From: Bacillota bacterium | GTDB taxonomy: Bacteria; Bacillota; DTU065 | Assembly: GCA_028708605.1 (NCBI GenBank) | Contig: JAQVYS010000009.1 | Span: 1 to 43,786 of the forward strand | Reading direction: 5' to 3' | DNA: 43,786 nt | Shown: positions 8,254-15,693 of the stretch, one piece after another | Layout: each line of letters begins with the position of its first letter | How positions within the stretch are numbered: the first letter of the stretch is position 1 | The notes under the pieces: model-generated | The model's database searches: none | What the model was told of the DNA's origin: nothing | What the model saw: only the letters and a program-made list of their open reading frames with translations | Translations under genes and position numbers: made by a program

Positions 8254-10175
8254 GCGTTTACACCTGCCAGAGAATATTTGTGTTCTGCTGTTTTAGTTCT
8301 GATTTGTTGAAAGACGGTTTTTGCCTCTAGAGCATAGATGGCAGCACCAATTGCACCAGCTCCAACTAAAAAGCGTTTATCATTTGCAATATAATAGTCT
8401 TGTTCTTTTAAGTCTAAGAGTGTAGTAAAGGCCAGAAGCAATGCTGGGTTTAAGAAAGCTCCGCCTTGAAAAACTACAGGAGTAACCAAAGTTTTTCCGT
8501 GCATAGTGTCAGAGATAAAGGTCTTTGCAAGAGCAAAGCATGCACCAAGAAGTAGGTCTTTAATTAAGGCTCCTGAACGCATTTTGTGTACGATGTCAGT
8601 TTCAGCAAGCACTGCGCAACGAGAACCAATTCGGGTAGGCTTTGTAGACTCTAAGGCGAGTTTTGACGCATCTTCAAGGCTTAGATCAAATCGTTTGGCT
8701 AACTGCTCTAAAAAAGAGCCAGTGCCTGCGGCACAGCGATCATTCATGGCAAAATCTAAGCTTGCAGCTGAAGAAATAATGATCTTGCTGTCATTGCCTC
8801 CTATATCGATCACAGTACCAACATTAGGGAAGATTTTGTCTGCAGCCCTATAATGACAAAGGATTTCAGTCTCGTACAAAGACTCATCTCCCACAAGCTT
8901 TCTACTTAAAAATCTTCCACCACTACCTGTTGTCTTTACGTAAAAAGGTGCGTTAGAATCTGTGATATGGGTCTTTAAAATGCTTAAAATCCGTTTAGAT
9001 TGCTGGTAAAGATCTGAGGAAGTTAGTTCCGTGTGTACATAAACTACATCTTTGCCATATAAAAGGGCAGCTTTAATCTGTCTTGAGCCTGCATCAATAC
9101 CCACAGCCCAGACCTCAGTTGAAGGATAAGGGATTGAGAGTTTTTTAGTGATCTGTTTTTTCGAAATCTCTGGAAATGAAATATTTACCGTATGACTTAC
9201 GCCAGCTTTTCCAGCACCTTCACATCGTCCTCCAAGAAAGTAGGTATTACTTTCTTTTTGAATCACGGTAAGCTCGCAGTTATTGACGCACCCTGTGCAG
9301 TAGGCGCTCTCAACCTTATAGTCTTGTTTGTTTAAGCTAGTCAGAGTTTCGTTAGCGAATTTTGCTCCGTTTTCCCTAGCCAAATAGGCCATTCCTATGG
9401 CACCTATACCCTGGCAGTGAGGTGGTACATAGACAGGTTGTCTAATCAGTTCAGACAGGGTAAGGGCTAGGGCGGAGCAATTAGCAAGACCACCTAAAAA
9501 GAAAACAGGAGATTCAAAGCTATGTTGTAAAGTAGCCCCATAGTTTTTTGCAACTGTTCTAAGGTAATTGCGCATAATTGCTTCTGCTAGACCTTTAAGC
9601 CTATAATCTAAAGGAACACCGTTTTGACCTGCATGTCTAAACGAACGCCTAGCAAATACGGTACAAATATCTTCAAGGTTTTCTGTGCCTTTGGCATTTA
9701 ATACACAACTATTAAATTCATTAAAATCAAGAGAGTTTTCTTGGATTGTGTGTCTAAGAAACTCACCTGTTCCTGCGGAACAAATACTGTTCATATTAAA
9801 AAAAGTCGGAATCCCGTCTTTTAATTGAATAAGCTTACTATCTTGACCGCCAATTTCAATAATTGTTTTTGGCAGTGGTAGGTTAAGTTTTTTTGCAAGA
9901 AAAACGCTACCTTTAGCATGCGCAATTATCTCTGTGGTTGTACATTTGGCACCTAAGATGTAGCTACCAAGTTTTTGGCCGGAGCCTGTAACTCCGATAT
10001 ACTCTGGTTTGCCGTAGTCTTTAGTGTATTTTGTAAAGGTAAGAAGCAACGTTTCATGCAAAGGCTGATCAGTTAAGAGATATTCGATAATTATTGGTGT
10101 TAAATTGCCACTAGAGTCGATACCTGCGATCTTTAAGGTAGTTGAACCGATATCGATACCAATACTTAAGCTCAA
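8250..10175 (-). CDS. Tandem-domain BadF/HgdC-type activase (2-hydroxyacyl-CoA dehydratase activator family)
   Basis: A 641-residue ATPase with two ASKHA-fold activase domains. Domain 1 (about 1-260) has GIDIGSTTLK, IEIGGQDSK and SICSAGTGEFL; domain 2 (about 350-620) has GIDAGSRQIK, IDIGGNDSK and DRCAAGTGSFLEQLA. In homodimeric HgdC two cysteines per subunit bind one [4Fe-4S] cluster between subunits. Here each half keeps both equivalents (ICSAGTG plus DICTVF; RCAAGTG plus SRCAVL), so the fused halves may form the cluster site within one chain. A CxxxC-rich linker (TGCVNNCEL, GGRCEG) lies between them. The TTG at 10175 has GGGGAG upstream. It is expected to drive ATP-dependent low-potential electron transfer to its coupled partner. 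Confidence 0.85.
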   Translation of the reverse strand: MSLSIGIDIGSTTLKIAGIDSSGNLTPIIIEYLLTDQPLHETLLLTFTKYTKDYGKPEYIGVTGSGQKLGSYILGAKCTTTEIIAHAKGSVFLAKKLNLPLPKTIIEIGGQDSKLIQLKDGIPTFFNMNSICSAGTGEFLRHTIQENSLDFNEFNSCVLNAKGTENLEDICTVFARRSFRHAGQNGVPLDYRLKGLAEAIMRNYLRTVAKNYGATLQHSFESPVFFLGGLANCSALALTLSELIRQPVYVPPHCQGIGAIGMAYLARENGAKFANETLTSLNKQDYKVESAYCTGCVNNCELTVIQKESNTYFLGGRCEGAGKAGVSHTVNISFPEISKKQITKKLSIPYPSTEVWAVGIDAGSRQIKAALLYGKDVVYVHTELTSSDLYQQSKRILSILKTHITDSNAPFYVKTTGSGGRFLSRKLVGDESLYETEILCHYRAADKIFPNVGTVIDIGGNDSKIIISSAASLDFAMNDRCAAGTGSFLEQLAKRFDLSLEDASKLALESTKPTRIGSRCAVLAETDIVHKMRSGALIKDLLLGACFALAKTFISDTMHGKTLVTPVVFQGGAFLNPALLLAFTTLLDLKEQDYYIANDKRFLVGAGAIGAAIYALEAKTVFQQIRTKTAEHKYSLAGVNA

Positions 10176-10345
10176 GTTAATCTCCCCTTAAATTTCCTCT
10201 TTTTATGATGCCTGAAAAGTTTAGAGATATGCAGAAACCATCTGCTAAAGTGCTTGTAAATTAGAGGAGAGATAAAATAACGCTGTTACGCGATTTACAA
10301 TTAGTTTGTTTTTAAGCACCCCCTTTTTTTGTTGTACATTCAGAA

Positions 10346-10372
10346 AGCGAGCCCTTAAAAAGGGCTCGCTTC
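10346..10372. repeat. Perfect 12-bp inverted repeat beside a transposase relic
   Basis: AAGCGAGCCCTT (10346-10357) and AAGGGCTCGCTT (10361-10372) with a three-base loop. Neither strand has a T-run after it, so it is not a normal terminator. It lies just upstream of the transposase relic and may be part of the same degraded element. Confidence 0.6.
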
Positions 10373-10387
10373 TGGGATAATTTAGTT

Positions 10388-10561
10388 ATGGAATTCAAAA
10401 AACTATCTACCAAGAATTATCAAGCATTACGATCAGGCAATCAATTAATTCTACCTTTGAATTTTGAAATGCTTATTGCTGAAGATGACTCGGTTAGACT
10501 ACTAAGCTAGGTGCTTTACGGACTAACCTACAGAAAGCTAGATAAAGCCTACTCCCCCAAA
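10388..10561 (+). pseudogene. IS1182-type transposase, N-terminal fragment with in-frame stop
   Basis: The plus-strand frame from ATG 10388 reads MEFKKLSTKNYQALRSG, then LILPLNFEMLIAEDDSVRLLS, a TAG at 10508-10510, and continues in the same frame as VLYGLTYRKLDKAYSPK. This matches the opening of IS1182-family transposases (LPL-LE-LIPEDD-VRLLS, then DY-KLYKAYS-KGR). The amber codon sits where a Glu is usual, so a single GAG-to-TAG change fits. Homology stops at about 10561, two bases before the glcD stop codon (on the other strand), and the rest of the element is missing. The surrounding gap 10176-10562 holds nothing else except the inverted repeat at 10346-10372. Confidence 0.7.
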
Positions 10562-10562
10562 A

Positions 10563-11951
10563 TCAGTAGACAATTTTGTTTGGGTTTAAGATTAGCTTTG
10601 GGTCAAAGGCCTCTTTGATTTTTTGTTGCAGGCTGATTTGGGTTTTTCCAAGGCTTTCTTTAAGGTAGGTCTTTTTTAAAAAGCCTATGCCATGCTCGCC
10701 AGAGACTTGGCCTTCAAGCTCTCGTCCTTTGAGGTATAGTTTAGCCATTATCTGAGGAAGGATCTCGTGCCACTTTTTCTCTTCTAAGTCGTCACGCAGC
10801 AGATAGATATGGACGTTTCCATCTCCCGCATGGCCAAAGCTTAGTATACGGAGGCCAAACTCTTTTTGTAGGGTTTTAGTATAAGAGACTAGCCTTACAA
10901 TTTCTGCTTTTGGCACTACAATATCTACCTCGTCAAGCTCGCTCATGGCTTTTAGAGCTTCTAAGAAGGCTCCTCTAGCGTCCCAGAGAGGCTGTTGCCG
11001 GTCTAGTGTATCTGCAAGATAAACATCTAAAGCGCCAGCTATTAGACAAATATTAGCTACAATATCACAATCAACCTCGAGTTCTGCCTTAGTATTTCCA
11101 TCAAATCTAAGGAGTAGATAAGCGGGGCTAGATTTATGAGGAAAGGGTCTTCCTAAGTATTTTTCAGCTGCCTCAATAATCTCTTTTTCCATAAATTCTA
11201 CCGCGTTTGGAAGTACTTTGCTTTTTAATATTAGAGGAACGGTCGAGATGGCTTTTTCGAGTGAGGCAAATGGAACTAAAAGTGTTGCAGTTTTCTTAGG
11301 TAGAGGTAAAAGCTTTAGGATAATCTTTGTAACTATGCCAAGGGTTCCTTCAGAACCGATAAAAAGGTCTAACAGAGAAAAGCCAGATGAGTTTTTGCCA
11401 ATTTTCCCACCAACATCAATTACTTCTCCTGTGCTTAAAACAACCTCTAGACCCAGAACATGGTCTCTTGTAACCCCATATTTAATTGCTCTCATGCCAC
11501 CTGCATTGGTCATCACATTGCCACCGATGGTGGCACTTTTTTCGCCAGGGTCAGGGGCATAAAATAGACCTAATCTCTCTACTTCCTCTTGGAAGTTAAG
11601 GAGGCAAACGCCAGGCTCAACTATTGCTGTAAGATTATCTTCATCAATCTCTAAGATTTTGTTTAGTCTAGTTGTAAGGAGGAGGATACCACCATTTACT
11701 GGAACGCAGCCACCACAAAGGCCTGTGCCAGAGCCACGTACCGTAACAGGGATCTCTTTTTGATTGGCATATGCCATGATTTTACTTATCTCATCTGTAG
11801 AAGAAGGAAGTATCACACAACTGGGAAATTCGAAGATGCCAAAGAGTTCATCATGGGTATAGTCTGGATTTATCTCATCTCCTATTTGGAGAGAGTTTCT
11901 GCCGACAATTTGCGAGAGGTGTTCAATATCTAGTTGAGTTGTCTTATGCAT
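10563..11951 (-). CDS. glcD: FAD-dependent 2-hydroxyacid dehydrogenase, GlcD/LctD type
   Basis: A 462-residue flavoprotein that oxidises a 2-hydroxyacid, most likely lactate. The N-terminal FAD-binding domain shows VTVRGSGTGLCGG near residue 57, DPGEKSATIGGNVMTNAGG near 135 and GSEGTLGIVTK near 200. The C-terminal cap domain shows FGHAGDGNVH near 378 and SGEHGIG near 422, both typical of D-lactate and glycolate dehydrogenases. Its ATG overlaps the end of etfA by eight bases. In Acetobacterium woodii the same trio (LctB, LctC, LctD) forms an electron-confurcating lactate dehydrogenase that uses reduced ferredoxin to drive lactate oxidation with NAD+. Substrate specificity cannot be read from sequence; glycolate or another 2-hydroxyacid remains possible. 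No lactate permease is seen. Confidence 0.85.
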   Translation of the reverse strand: MHKTTQLDIEHLSQIVGRNSLQIGDEINPDYTHDELFGIFEFPSCVILPSSTDEISKIMAYANQKEIPVTVRGSGTGLCGGCVPVNGGILLLTTRLNKILEIDEDNLTAIVEPGVCLLNFQEEVERLGLFYAPDPGEKSATIGGNVMTNAGGMRAIKYGVTRDHVLGLEVVLSTGEVIDVGGKIGKNSSGFSLLDLFIGSEGTLGIVTKIILKLLPLPKKTATLLVPFASLEKAISTVPLILKSKVLPNAVEFMEKEIIEAAEKYLGRPFPHKSSPAYLLLRFDGNTKAELEVDCDIVANICLIAGALDVYLADTLDRQQPLWDARGAFLEALKAMSELDEVDIVVPKAEIVRLVSYTKTLQKEFGLRILSFGHAGDGNVHIYLLRDDLEEKKWHEILPQIMAKLYLKGRELEGQVSGEHGIGFLKKTYLKESLGKTQISLQQKIKEAFDPKLILNPNKIVY

Positions 11952-13158
11952 TAGGCCACCTACTTTCTGCCACTAGTGTTTTTACTTCTCTTAGTTCCTT
12001 AATTAATAACGGCAAGATCTCATACATATCGCCTACCAAGCCAAAGTGGCAAGTATCAAAGATCGGTGCAGTTTTATCTTTATTGATGGCAATAATAAAG
12101 TCTGAGCTAGACATACCGGCAACGTGTTGGATTGCTCCAGAGATGCCGCAGGCTATAAATAGTTTTGGCCTTACTGTGCGTCCACTCAAGCCAACCTGTC
12201 TTGTCTGAGGTGCCCAGCCTAGCTCAACTAGAGGTCTAGTTACAGCTACCATTGCGCCTAAACTTTGAGCTAGTTCTTCGATTAGGTTTAGATCCTCGGC
12301 TTTTTTGAGACCTCTTCCAACAGCAACAAGGATATCTGCTTCAGTAATGGAGACTTCCTTTAGTTTAGGCTCTATACTTACAAAGCGGATCCCAGATTGC
12401 AGCATCTGAGGCTTTATGTCCCGATAGCTAATTTTTGTTGGATGATCTAGAGATGGTTTTGCTTGTTCCATCACTTTTGGCCTTACTGTAGCGAGTTGAG
12501 GCCTGTGGTTTGGCGTTACGATCTGGGCCATGACATTACCGCCAAATGCCGGTCTTATTTGGACAAGATCACCATTTGGTTTGACATCGATAAAGGTGCA
12601 ATCTGCAGTGAGGCCAGTTCTCTGTCGTGTTGCAATCTTTGGTGCTAGAGACCTACCGACCTGGGTAGCTCCGATTAAAAAGATGCTTGGTCTAATATCC
12701 GAAATTAGATCTTCTAAAACAGCAGTATAGGGCTCTGCTCTGTAGTAGGAGAGTTCTTTATGGTCATAGATATAGATGCCATCTACAGGGTAGTCTGAAA
12801 GTTTTTCTACCAGTTCCTCTGTCTTAGAGCCAATCAAAACTACATAGAGTTTTTGGTTTAATTTAGTAGCAAGCTCTCTGCCTTTTGCAATTAACTCAAA
12901 AACTACACCAGAGAGCTTTCCATCTCTTTGCTCAGCAAAGACTAAGACATCCCTAAAACTACTGATATCGGTTTTTTTAGAAGAGTCTTGTTTAATAAAA
13001 AGGGCATCTGTAGGACAGATCTCAATACATATTTTACAGAGCCTGCAGGTATCAAGTATCTCGAGTTTGTCTTCAAGTATTAATGCGTTAAAAGGGCAAC
13101 TTGATGTACACTCCCCGCAAAGGATACATCTATCATGATCTACAGCTAAATAGCTCAT
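11944..13158 (-). CDS. etfA: Electron transfer flavoprotein alpha subunit with 2[4Fe-4S] ferredoxin domain
   Basis: A 404-residue fusion. The N-terminus is a two-cluster ferredoxin: C11, C14, C17, C21 and C38, C41, C44, C48, each CxxCxxCxxxCP. The ETF alpha body follows (about 65-400), ending with the FAD-binding segment RPLVELGWAP, GLSGRTVRP, CGISGAIQH and INKDKTAPIF. It forms a heterodimer with EtfB and binds FAD. The extra ferredoxin clusters point to electron exchange with ferredoxin, as in LctC of Acetobacterium woodii. The ATG overlaps the etfB stop by four bases (ATGA), and glcD overlaps its own end, so the three proteins are likely made in equal amounts and act as one complex. Confidence 0.92.
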   Translation of the reverse strand: MSYLAVDHDRCILCGECTSSCPFNALILEDKLEILDTCRLCKICIEICPTDALFIKQDSSKKTDISSFRDVLVFAEQRDGKLSGVVFELIAKGRELATKLNQKLYVVLIGSKTEELVEKLSDYPVDGIYIYDHKELSYYRAEPYTAVLEDLISDIRPSIFLIGATQVGRSLAPKIATRQRTGLTADCTFIDVKPNGDLVQIRPAFGGNVMAQIVTPNHRPQLATVRPKVMEQAKPSLDHPTKISYRDIKPQMLQSGIRFVSIEPKLKEVSITEADILVAVGRGLKKAEDLNLIEELAQSLGAMVAVTRPLVELGWAPQTRQVGLSGRTVRPKLFIACGISGAIQHVAGMSSSDFIIAINKDKTAPIFDTCHFGLVGDMYEILPLLIKELREVKTLVAESRWPNA

Positions 13159-13961
13159 ATAATTTTAAGCTCCTTTAACTTTAAAATTGTTTTTTTCACA
13201 AGAATATGTGGATTTTCTTCCAAGATCTCGCGACTGATAACAGAAGAAGGAGGAAATATCCGTTCTACTTGAGTTGGGGAGCTTGATAGACCGAAGTACT
13301 CGTCTTCTAAAGCAGCAGAGCCTTGGTTTTGTGAAAGGTCATTGTAGTTAAGAACCGTAATCTCTCTGTCTTTTGACGAAAGCTTTAATCTATAGGAGAT
13401 AAGCCTTGGCTGGTAAATGTCTCTTGCAACAGTAAGTAGTGCAGGGAGTTGTAAACTTTGAGTTTCAAGCGTATCTAGCATGTCTGTAACTACAGTTAGC
13501 GAGTTAGGTGAGACATCTTTTATACCTGTGACGTAGCAGATATGGGGTAGTCCTAGGAATTCTGCAACTGCTGGGCCTACTTGGGCAGTGTCTCCATCAG
13601 TTGTTTGCTGTCCTGTAATTACTAGGTCGAAACTACCGATTTTTTTTATCCCTTGGGCTAGGGTATACGCGGTTGCAAGGGTATCTGCTCCTGCAAACTT
13701 TCTGTCAGAAAGCAAGATGCCTGAATCGGCTCCCATATAGTAAGCCTCTTTAATAACAGCTTCGGCTTGCATAGGACCCATGCTAATGACTATGACCTCG
13801 GCACCTTTTTCCGCTTTTATACGTAGAGCTGTCTCTAACGCATACAGATCGTAAGGATTTAATCTACTATCTACACCTTCACGTTTTAAGACACCCTTTT
13901 TTTCGTCAATGGCAACTTCGGTGGTGTCTGGTACTTGTTTAATGCAGACAATTATACGCAA
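13155..13961 (-). CDS. etfB: Electron transfer flavoprotein beta subunit, bifurcating type
   Basis: A 268-residue ETF beta subunit, first gene of the etfB-etfA-glcD operon. It opens MRIIVCIKQVPDTTEV and has NPYDLYALE near residue 37, then TGQQTTDGDTAQVGPAVAE near 120. The DGDTAQVGP motif is characteristic of ETFs that hold an electron-bifurcating FAD. The C-terminus (about 225-268) is the arm that wraps around EtfA. The TTG at 13961 is supported by AAAGGAG about eight bases upstream. The operon is divergent from the Spo0E-like gene, and its promoter lies in the 359-base gap but is not obvious. Confidence 0.92.
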   Translation of the reverse strand: MRIIVCIKQVPDTTEVAIDEKKGVLKREGVDSRLNPYDLYALETALRIKAEKGAEVIVISMGPMQAEAVIKEAYYMGADSGILLSDRKFAGADTLATAYTLAQGIKKIGSFDLVITGQQTTDGDTAQVGPAVAEFLGLPHICYVTGIKDVSPNSLTVVTDMLDTLETQSLQLPALLTVARDIYQPRLISYRLKLSSKDREITVLNYNDLSQNQGSAALEDEYFGLSSSPTQVERIFPPSSVISREILEENPHILVKKTILKLKELKII

Positions 13962-14320
13962 ATTAACGCTCCTTTCTAAACATTTCTGAATACTTACTTA
14001 TTTTACAATTAGCGTAAAATACCTTTATGCTTAATTGCCACTCTTCTACTGAAAGGGCTAAGGGAGAGTTAAATGCGTGAAAAAAAGTGACAATTCTGGG
14101 TTATTACTCAAAATATTGCTCTCTTATATAAAGAAAGTTAATTATGTTCAAAAAACTCAGTTTTCTCGAAATAGCTAGTTTTTCTGAGGTATTGCTTGGT
14201 TTTGATGATTACAACGAATTTTACAATTCTTGTTGTTTGTTTTATACTTGAGAAAGTTAGCCAAATGATTAGCAAGCAAATACGATTAGAGAGGGATGTT
14301 TTAAGAGAGGGGATGTTTAG
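13962..14320. other. Divergent intergenic region between etfB and the Spo0E-like gene
   Basis: 359 bases that must hold the leftward etf-operon promoter and the rightward promoter at 14220-14248. No believable gene is seen; a 69-codon leftward frame here lacks a ribosome binding site and coding character. The stretch AAATGATTAG...TTTTAAGAG (14264-14310) resembles one upstream of the LysM/M23 gene. Confidence 0.5.
14220..14248 (+). promoter_or_regulatory. Sigma-A-type promoter for the Spo0E-like gene
   Basis: TTTACA (14220-14225), 17-base spacer, TATACT (14243-14248), about 70 bases before the start codon. Confidence 0.6.
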
Positions 14321-14560
14321 ATGGATAATATCTATAAATCCATGCAAAAACTTCGCGCTGAACTAGAAAGTTATCTTGGGGATCGCGATATAGAAGATAA
14401 TGATCCTAGGCTAATCCAGCTAGTAAACGCAATTGATACTCTTTCGGTAGAGCTTTTTACAAAAGAACTAACAAAAAAGTCAGAAAGTAATAGAAACATT
14501 CTCTCGAAAACAACCTGTATAGATAAGGAAAGTATAAGGAAACAGTCAACAAATCACTGA
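14321..14560 (+). CDS. Spo0E-like small regulatory protein
   Basis: A 79-residue protein whose first 50 residues resemble the two-helix Spo0E-like aspartyl-phosphate phosphatases, which dephosphorylate Spo0A and delay sporulation. MQKLRAELESYL would be helix 1, and LIQLVNAIDTLSVELF aligns with the LSQELDxLIxxYY helix. The conserved Ser-Gln-Glu-Leu-Asp signature is degenerate here: the Asp is kept (AID), but Ser is replaced by Val. Activity is therefore doubtful. The C-terminal 25 residues are polar and probably disordered. ATG 14321 follows GAGGGG; a good promoter lies upstream. A two-helix protein of other function is the alternative. Confidence 0.5.
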   Translation: MDNIYKSMQKLRAELESYLGDRDIEDNDPRLIQLVNAIDTLSVELFTKELTKKSESNRNILSKTTCIDKESIRKQSTNH

Positions 14561-14655
14561 GAAGAAACAGGTAAAATCCTGGGTCTTTAATATTGCAATA
14601 GATAGTAAAGTCGTGGATTTTGGTTAGACTAAATGTAAACCTATAATAGGTCTTA

Positions 14656-14684
14656 TTTACAATTTGGGTTAACATATGTATACT
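14656..14684 (+). promoter_or_regulatory. Sigma-A-type promoter upstream of speE
   Basis: TTTACA (14656-14661), 17-base spacer, TATACT (14679-14684). The predicted start, near 14691, lies just before a terminator-like hairpin at 14698-14732 and 90 bases before speE. Confidence 0.6.
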
Positions 14685-14697
14685 TGAGGCAAATCGG

Positions 14698-14732
14698 CTA
14701 GTGAGGTTTTAAAAATCTCTCTAGTCTTTTTT
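14698..14732 (+). terminator. Terminator or attenuator hairpin in the speE leader
   Basis: CTAGTGAGGTT (14698-14708) pairs with AATCTCTCTAG (14714-14724) with one mismatch and one G-T pair, followed by TCTTTTTT. It may end transcription from the Spo0E-like gene, or attenuate transcripts from the promoter at 14656. Confidence 0.6.
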
Positions 14733-14779
14733 GTCGAAAGTTCTTCAGGTAGAAAATACTATGATAGAGGTGATTTATA

Positions 14780-15619
14780 GTGGACTTTTGGTATAAAGAG
14801 GCCCAAACAAATGATCTTCTGTTAGGAGTGAGGGTAACTGATATTTTACACTCAGAAACGACTCCCTATCAAAGGCTCGCAGTCGTAGAGACTGTTGAGT
14901 ATGGCAAGATGCTGATCCTAGATGGTGCTATTCAATGTACTGAGAGAGATGAATTTCTCTATCATGAGATGATAGTTCATGTACCAATGCATGTTCATCC
15001 TAACCCAAAAAGAGTATGTGTAATTGGTGGTGGAGACGGAGGCAGTGTTCGAGAAGCGTTAAAACACTCTTCAGTTGCCAAAGTTAAGCATGTTGAAATT
15101 GATGGTGCTGTTATAGAGGCTTCAAAGAAATACTTTCCACATTTAAGCTCGGGTTTTTCCGACCCTAGAGTCGATGTTTTAATTACTGATGGCATTGAAT
15201 ATCTTAAAAACTGTGAGCCAAATTGCTTCGACGTTATCATTATTGACTCGACAGACCCTGTAGGACCTGCAGTAGGACTTTTCTCTGCTGAGTTTTACGG
15301 CTATGCCTATAAGGCTTTAACGTGGGATGGAGTTATTTGTGCGCAAACAGAGTCTCCTTTTGCTTCTGCAAATCTGCTTAAAAAATGTTGGCATAATATG
15401 AAAGTCCATTTTCCTCAGGTAGGAGTTGCAACAGGGTTTATGCCTACCTATCCAACTGGTTTTTGGACATACACAGTAGGAAGTAAAAAGATGGCACTTA
15501 AGGCAAATCGCGAAGTTACTATTAGGGGTAAGTATTTTACTAAGAGTCTTATGGAAAGAGCGTTCGATCTTCCTCCATTTTTACAGGAGATGTTAGAAGG
15601 AAGTAAAAAGAATCTCTAA
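14780..15619 (+). CDS. speE: Spermidine synthase (polyamine aminopropyltransferase)
   Basis: A 279-residue cytosolic enzyme that transfers the aminopropyl group of decarboxylated S-adenosylmethionine to putrescine. It shows the N-terminal beta domain with TPYQRLAVVET and LDGAIQCTERDEFLYHEM, the nucleotide-binding VIGGGDGGSVREALKH, EIDGAVIEASKKYFP, and the catalytic IIDSTDPVGPA, ending with PTYPTGFWTYTVGSK. Length is typical. The GTG at 14780 follows AGAGGTGA. speB follows 74 bases downstream, and the pair makes putrescine from agmatine and then spermidine. The adjacency matches the speE-speB pair of Bacillus subtilis. No S-adenosylmethionine decarboxylase or arginine decarboxylase gene is present in the window. 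Confidence 0.95.
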   Translation: MDFWYKEAQTNDLLLGVRVTDILHSETTPYQRLAVVETVEYGKMLILDGAIQCTERDEFLYHEMIVHVPMHVHPNPKRVCVIGGGDGGSVREALKHSSVAKVKHVEIDGAVIEASKKYFPHLSSGFSDPRVDVLITDGIEYLKNCEPNCFDVIIIDSTDPVGPAVGLFSAEFYGYAYKALTWDGVICAQTESPFASANLLKKCWHNMKVHFPQVGVATGFMPTYPTGFWTYTVGSKKMALKANREVTIRGKYFTKSLMERAFDLPPFLQEMLEGSKKNL

Positions 15620-15693
15620 CAACGAATAAGTGGTTTAGAAGATTGTAAGTATAAAATTATAGGTTAATTTGCTGTTTAGGAGGCAAAGTTCGT

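Noticed and set aside
8506-8853. 115-codon plus-strand frame opposite the activase gene, and similar long antisense frames at 11218-11562 and 22073-22492
   Set aside because: They mirror real, motif-bearing genes on the other strand and lack their own ribosome binding sites and family motifs.
10346-10372. Perfect inverted repeat considered as a terminator for the etf-glcD operon
   Set aside because: Neither strand has a T-run after the stem; more likely part of the IS relic.
14138-14347. 69-codon minus-strand frame between etfB and the Spo0E-like gene
   Set aside because: Overlaps the promoter and start of the Spo0E-like gene, has no ribosome binding site, and the composition is random-like.
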